From positions 34,931-98,930 of the forward strand of contig JBJMLO010000004.1 of the NCBI GenBank assembly GCA_045805265.1: a stretch of DNA of 64,000 nt, written 5' to 3'. The notes under the pieces are model-generated. The model saw nothing but the letters and a program-made list of their open reading frames with translations, had not been told where the DNA came from and did not search any database. Origin of the DNA: JBJMLO01 sp045805265 (GTDB lineage Bacteria; Actinomycetota; UBA4738; JACQTL01). Made by a program: the position numbers and the translations under genes. Positions 61,000-64,000 of this stretch are shown piece after piece (positions within the stretch are counted from its first letter, which is position 1; every line of letters starts with the position of its first letter).

Positions 61000-61740
61000 C
61001 CCCCTCGCCCACCACCTCTGACCTGCGAGGCTTCGGGCTCGGGGGTCATCTCAGCCCCGACCCTGCACTGTTTGTGGTGGCGCCGTGGTGACGGGGGCAT
61101 CCTGGAGAAGGCCGAGGCAATGCACGCGGTCATCGATGCGGCTACCCCCGGGATGGTCGACCACTACAGGTCGACCCCCTCACGTGCAGCGTGGCCGGTC
61201 AGAGCACATGCGGAGCGAGGAGTGGATTGACCCTTTTGCCGGGCGGGTTAACATTTTCGTGTCACACGGGATTTCTCGCCTACTCGCCCCCTCCCTTAAT
61301 ACCCGGTTGGCGCTGGAGGGCCGGCGGTCCTAACCCGAAGCCGACCGTGACGCCGCCACGCGGAAACGATTCCGCCCGTGACGCACGACAGGGCGCCTCA
61401 GGACCGGAACACGCGGATCGCCTGGCGGGCCGGGCATCCGGTGCCGGCCTCCGGCCCCGGCCGGGTCTTATCCGCGTTCGCTCCCGTGGGGCAAACTTCG
61501 CGCCACCGGTGTCGGCCGGTGGCTTCGACCGGCCGCTTCACGAACGGCCCCGGCCTCTCCGCTCTCGCTTCGATCGCGAGGCGGTCAGGACGGCGGGATC
61601 GCCGGGCCCCGCGCGCGTTACGCTCCCGGCGGCGACCGCTTGACCGACCGCTCGGCGGTGCGAACAATTTGGGGCCGTCAGACGCACCGGGCGTTGGAGC
61701 CCGGCGATCGTCCGCGAAGAACAGGGAGGGGGCTCACAGT
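61000..61740. other. stretch without a convincing gene
   Basis: Several open frames exist on both strands, but none has a ribosome site, familiar motif or signal. A short AT-richer patch lies at 61230-61300. It may hold remnants of earlier insertions next to the tRNA gene. Confidence 0.5.
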
Positions 61741-62478
61741 ATGGGAAAGCTTCGCACCAAGCTCACGTACGCCAACATCGTGGCGACGCTCAGCATCGTC
61801 CTCGTGTTGAGTGGCGGGACCGCCGTCGCCGTCACCGGAGGCAACTTCCTCCTCGGCAAGGCGAACTCGGCTTCCTCGAAGACGTCGCTCTCGGCCCCGA
61901 TCGCCAACAAGGCGCTCCAGATCACGAATTCCGACACGGATGCCGGGGCCACCGCGCTCGGACTCACCACCGCGCACGGGAATCCTCCACTGATCGTGAA
62001 CTCGGCGACGAAGGTCGAGCACCTCAACGCCGACCAGCTCGACGGCAGGGACTCGACCACGTTCGGCCGAGTGCGTGATTTCAGCAGGAGCTGCAACGCC
62101 ACCTCCTGCGACCTTCGTGACATGGTGAGCCTCGAGGGGCTGACGCTGTCGTCGAACACGTTCATCAACGGGGCCGACCTGCTGACCTGCGACCTCGAGG
62201 CGACCGCCACGAGCCCCGGCCAGTTCGACAACGCCTGGATCTTTCAGGCGCCTCCAGCCGCTGCCTTCGCGCTGAGCGCTGGCACATCCACTCCAGCCGA
62301 CCACTTCTTCGTCGCCCGCGCACGCGGGGACGGGTCGCGGAGCGTCGGGCAGCTGGTCTTCCGCAACGGCATGACGGACCACACCGTCACGGTCGCCTAT
62401 GCCGTGCACGGCATCGCCGATCCGGACGTGAACCTCCAGGGCTGTACGTTCGAGGGGACGGTCACCGCCGCCGGATGA
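61741..62478 (+). CDS. secreted or membrane-anchored protein, actinobacterial LTYANVVATL-type family
   Basis: 245 residues from ATG 61741, preceded by gggaggggg. The N-terminus KLTYANIVATLSIVLVLSGG is a hallmark of a large family of surface proteins in Thermoleophilia-like actinobacteria, followed by LKA-type segments such as NADQLDGRDSTTF. The C-terminal half has paired cysteines (SCNATSCD, LTCDLE, LQGCTF), suggesting disulfides. Function is unknown. The longer open frame upstream to 61378 is not supported. Confidence 0.75.
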   Translation: MGKLRTKLTYANIVATLSIVLVLSGGTAVAVTGGNFLLGKANSASSKTSLSAPIANKALQITNSDTDAGATALGLTTAHGNPPLIVNSATKVEHLNADQLDGRDSTTFGRVRDFSRSCNATSCDLRDMVSLEGLTLSSNTFINGADLLTCDLEATATSPGQFDNAWIFQAPPAAAFALSAGTSTPADHFFVARARGDGSRSVGQLVFRNGMTDHTVTVAYAVHGIADPDVNLQGCTFEGTVTAAG

Positions 62479-63100
62479 CCACAGGCGGCTGGATTCGCGA
62501 CGTTTGTTTCCGCCGAGTCGCCTCTTTCGAGGCCGGCTATGCCCCGCTGCCGACGGCTTCGACGGTGTGCGGATCGCGGCTGGCGGAGGGTTCGTGTAGC
62601 TCCTGGCCTCGAAGGTGAGCAGCGGCACACGGGTTCCCCTCCTCATCCAGATGGGCGAGGACTCGGGTGCGTCGCGGGTGGGCGCGACCGCGGGACCTTT
62701 CGCGGCGTCGTCGTGGAGGCCGGCTCGGCCTGGACCGTCGACGGATCGTTGTGCTCAGACGTCTCCTCCCTGGGTGATGCGGCGCGATCGTTCGCAAGGC
62801 GGTAAGGACGTGGGCGGGTCATGGGACTGTCCAGCCGGGATGTTCGAGCGAGTCAAGGGATCCGCCCGTGACACAGCCCGGATCTCAGGAGCCCGACGGG
62901 ACGCACCGGACCGAATTTCTGTCCGTGCCAGCGGGACAAAACGCAGGATCTGACCCTCTGTCCAGAGACTCATCACGCGCAAGACGGGATAGGAGATAGG
63001 GCAGCGGGAAACGTCACCCCCCTCGGCTTCAGTTAGCAGAGGCAGACGCGGCGATCCCGACCCCCCAAGAAACAACCGTTGGGGCTCGCGGGGCGCGCCG
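62479..63100. other. stretch without a convincing gene
   Basis: Open frames here, such as GTG 62615 to 62953, lack ribosome sites and familiar motifs. I see no RNA gene or strong terminator. Composition becomes less GC-rich toward 63100. Confidence 0.45.
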
Positions 63101-63664
63101 TTAACTCTTTCGCTGCAGGACGCCGAGCAACTCCTGTTGCTCCCGCTTCAAGCGAATGAAATGCTCGCTGGCGTATTCGTTCAATCCGGAAGGAAAGTTT
63201 ATGGCGGCTCGATCATCTGAAAGATCGCCTTCTTCCCAGCGTCTCAAGGTGGCTTGGTATGCGGCCACGTGAGCGCAGAGCGCCAAGAGGACGAAGGGCA
63301 CCTCAGATTCAATGAGCAGGTCAGCCTTCTCCACTACGGCGCTCTGCATTCGTAGGTTCAACGGCATGAACACCTCTGTCATCCAGAGACGGTAGCCTGC
63401 TGCTTCTTCTTCCGTCGGTTTGCTCGTCTTCCCCCAGAAAGTGCCCAAACCTGGCCGGTACACCGATCTGAACTGGTGCCACGCCATTGCGCTGGCGGAC
63501 GAAAGAGCCAACAGTGGGCCGTAGAGCTCGGTGAGTTGACGATTGACCCGATCTAGACGGGCCTTGCGCTGATCGATGCGCACGTTGTTGCGGTACGTCA
63601 GAGCGTACCCAGTCAGGGCAAGGGCCACGCTGACGAGCAATGTAAGCGCCGTTGTCAGATCCAT
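63101..63664 (-). CDS. membrane-anchored protein of unknown function, lower GC than its surroundings
   Basis: A 187-residue protein with one N-terminal transmembrane helix (TTALTLLVSVALALTGYAL) and a long helical cytoplasmic region (RIDQRKARLDRVNRQLTELY, then Trp- and Leu-rich helices). The codon use has fewer GC-ending codons than neighbours, consistent with recent transfer. It lies between two insertion sequences. No family is recognised with confidence. Confidence 0.7.
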   Translation of the reverse strand: MDLTTALTLLVSVALALTGYALTYRNNVRIDQRKARLDRVNRQLTELYGPLLALSSASAMAWHQFRSVYRPGLGTFWGKTSKPTEEEAAGYRLWMTEVFMPLNLRMQSAVVEKADLLIESEVPFVLLALCAHVAAYQATLRRWEEGDLSDDRAAINFPSGLNEYASEHFIRLKREQQELLGVLQRKS

Positions 63665-63746
63665 GCGCGACCTCCTTGTCCCCAGTCGAGGTTAAGACCA
63701 TTCTCCATCCCGGTAGTCTCGTGTACGGCAACTGGAAGCGGATCAT

Positions 63747-64000
63747 TGTCAACGCCGGCCGAAACCTTGACAGGTAGCGCCGGCCGAAACCTTTACACCT
63801 GAGCGTCTGCTGGAGCCGTGATCACACCTTTCCCCTTGCCCTTGAGCCGGTAGCTCTCGCCCTTCAGCGCGATGACTTCGGAGTGGTGGATCAGGCGGTC
63901 GACGAGCGCGGCTACCGCGACGGGATCGCCGAAGATCTCCGCCCACGCCGAGAAGGTCTTGTTCGAGCTGACGATCACCGAGGCACGCTCGTAGCGGGAA
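63747..64000. mobile_element. end of an IS21-family element, cut by the right edge
   Basis: Two near-identical terminal repeats, CGCCGGCCGAAACCTTGACA (63753-63772) and CGCCGGCCGAAACCTTTACA (63778-63797), sit at the end, as expected for the multiple terminal repeats of IS21 elements. The outer boundary is near TGTCAACG at 63747. The IstB-like gene reads into this end. Confidence 0.75.
63793..64000 (-). CDS. istB: IstB-like ATP-binding protein, C-terminal part
   Basis: The visible 68 residues include SRYERASVIVSSNKTFSAW, EIFGDP and the conserved ALVDRLIHHSEVIALKGESY tail of IstB, the AAA+ helper of IS21 transposition. The frame is open to the window edge, so the gene starts outside; the GTG at 63978 is internal. 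The stop lies within the inner terminal repeat. Confidence 0.9.
   Translation of the reverse strand, partial: SRYERASVIVSSNKTFSAWAEIFGDPVAVAALVDRLIHHSEVIALKGESYRLKGKGKGVITAPADAQV

Noticed and set aside
61085..61250. Possible integrase remnant next to the tRNA-Ser gene
   Set aside because: A few residues (such as MHAVIDAATPG) look suggestive, but there is no recombinase Arg-His-Arg-Tyr pattern.
62615..62953. Open frame of 112 codons in the gene-poor stretch
   Set aside because: No ribosome site, no recognisable motif, and composition like random high-GC open frames.
1..64000. CRISPR arrays, rRNA genes or replication origin
   Set aside because: No regularly spaced repeats, ribosomal RNA sequence or cluster of origin-type boxes was seen.

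Overview
The window is high-GC DNA (about 70 percent by eye) from an actinobacterium, probably a soil or environmental Actinomycetota lineage. The support is five LLM-class (luciferase-like, often F420-dependent) oxidoreductases, a SigE-type sigma factor, a DUF3352 protein, frequent GTG starts, TAGACT-type -10 boxes and, at 61741-62478, a secreted protein whose N-terminus (LTYANIVATLSIVLVLSGG) is typical of Thermoleophilia-like genomes. The class cannot be fixed from sequence alone.

Most of the first 48 kb is catabolic. Region A (2.2-17.3 kb, plus strand) is a tightly packed run with many 1-7 nt overlaps: a D-2-hydroxyacid dehydrogenase, a molybdenum hydroxylase of the xanthine dehydrogenase family whose three subunits are interleaved with two LLM oxidoreductases, an opine-dehydrogenase-like protein, a TrzN/cytosine-deaminase-like amidohydrolase, KDPG-type aldolase, two more LLM proteins, an RraA-type aldolase, a KDG-kinase-like PfkB protein, an AhpD-like protein and an aldo/keto reductase. 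Region B (17.3-24 kb) holds small and housekeeping-like genes: an orphan antitoxin, YceI, dihydroxy-acid dehydratase, a methyltransferase, an adenosine-deaminase-like enzyme, a CrtI-like oxidoreductase and OsmC. Region C (24.1-34.8 kb, plus) is a second molybdenum hydroxylase in order L-M-S, followed by a GntR/FCD regulator, an isochorismatase-like hydrolase, a HyuB/HyuA pair and a fifth LLM protein. Region D (34.7-37.5 kb, minus) encodes an FAH-family hydrolase, a two-domain VOC protein and a DUF917 protein. Region E (37.5-48.3 kb, mostly plus) carries a medium-chain dehydrogenase, a cytosine-deaminase-like amidohydrolase, a SsuBCA/NitT-like ABC importer, a GntR/UTRA regulator, an acyl-CoA-ligase-like enzyme, a second opine-dehydrogenase-like protein, a split EamA transporter and a cyclase-family protein.

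Regions A, C, D and E read as uptake and breakdown of nitrogen-containing cyclic or amide compounds feeding into sugar-acid and keto-acid metabolism: hydroxylation, flavin-dependent oxidation, C-N hydrolysis, then aldol cleavage. The substrate is not deducible, and the combination does not match a pathway I can name.

Region F (48.4-59.6 kb) has a SigE sigma factor overlapping a membrane protein with a predicted seven-repeat beta-propeller, a Gly/Ser-rich surface protein, a GNAT acetyltransferase, an FAD monooxygenase-like protein, a decayed LuxR/TPR regulator with four frame breaks, a hemerythrin, a secreted putative glycosidase (its paralogue is cut by the left edge), a DUF3352 protein and tRNA adenosine deaminase. 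Region G (59.6-64 kb) is a mobile landing zone: tRNA-Ser(CGA), an IS481-family element a few bases downstream, two stretches of roughly 0.6-0.7 kb without convincing genes, a lower-GC membrane protein and the end of an IS21-family element cut by the right edge.
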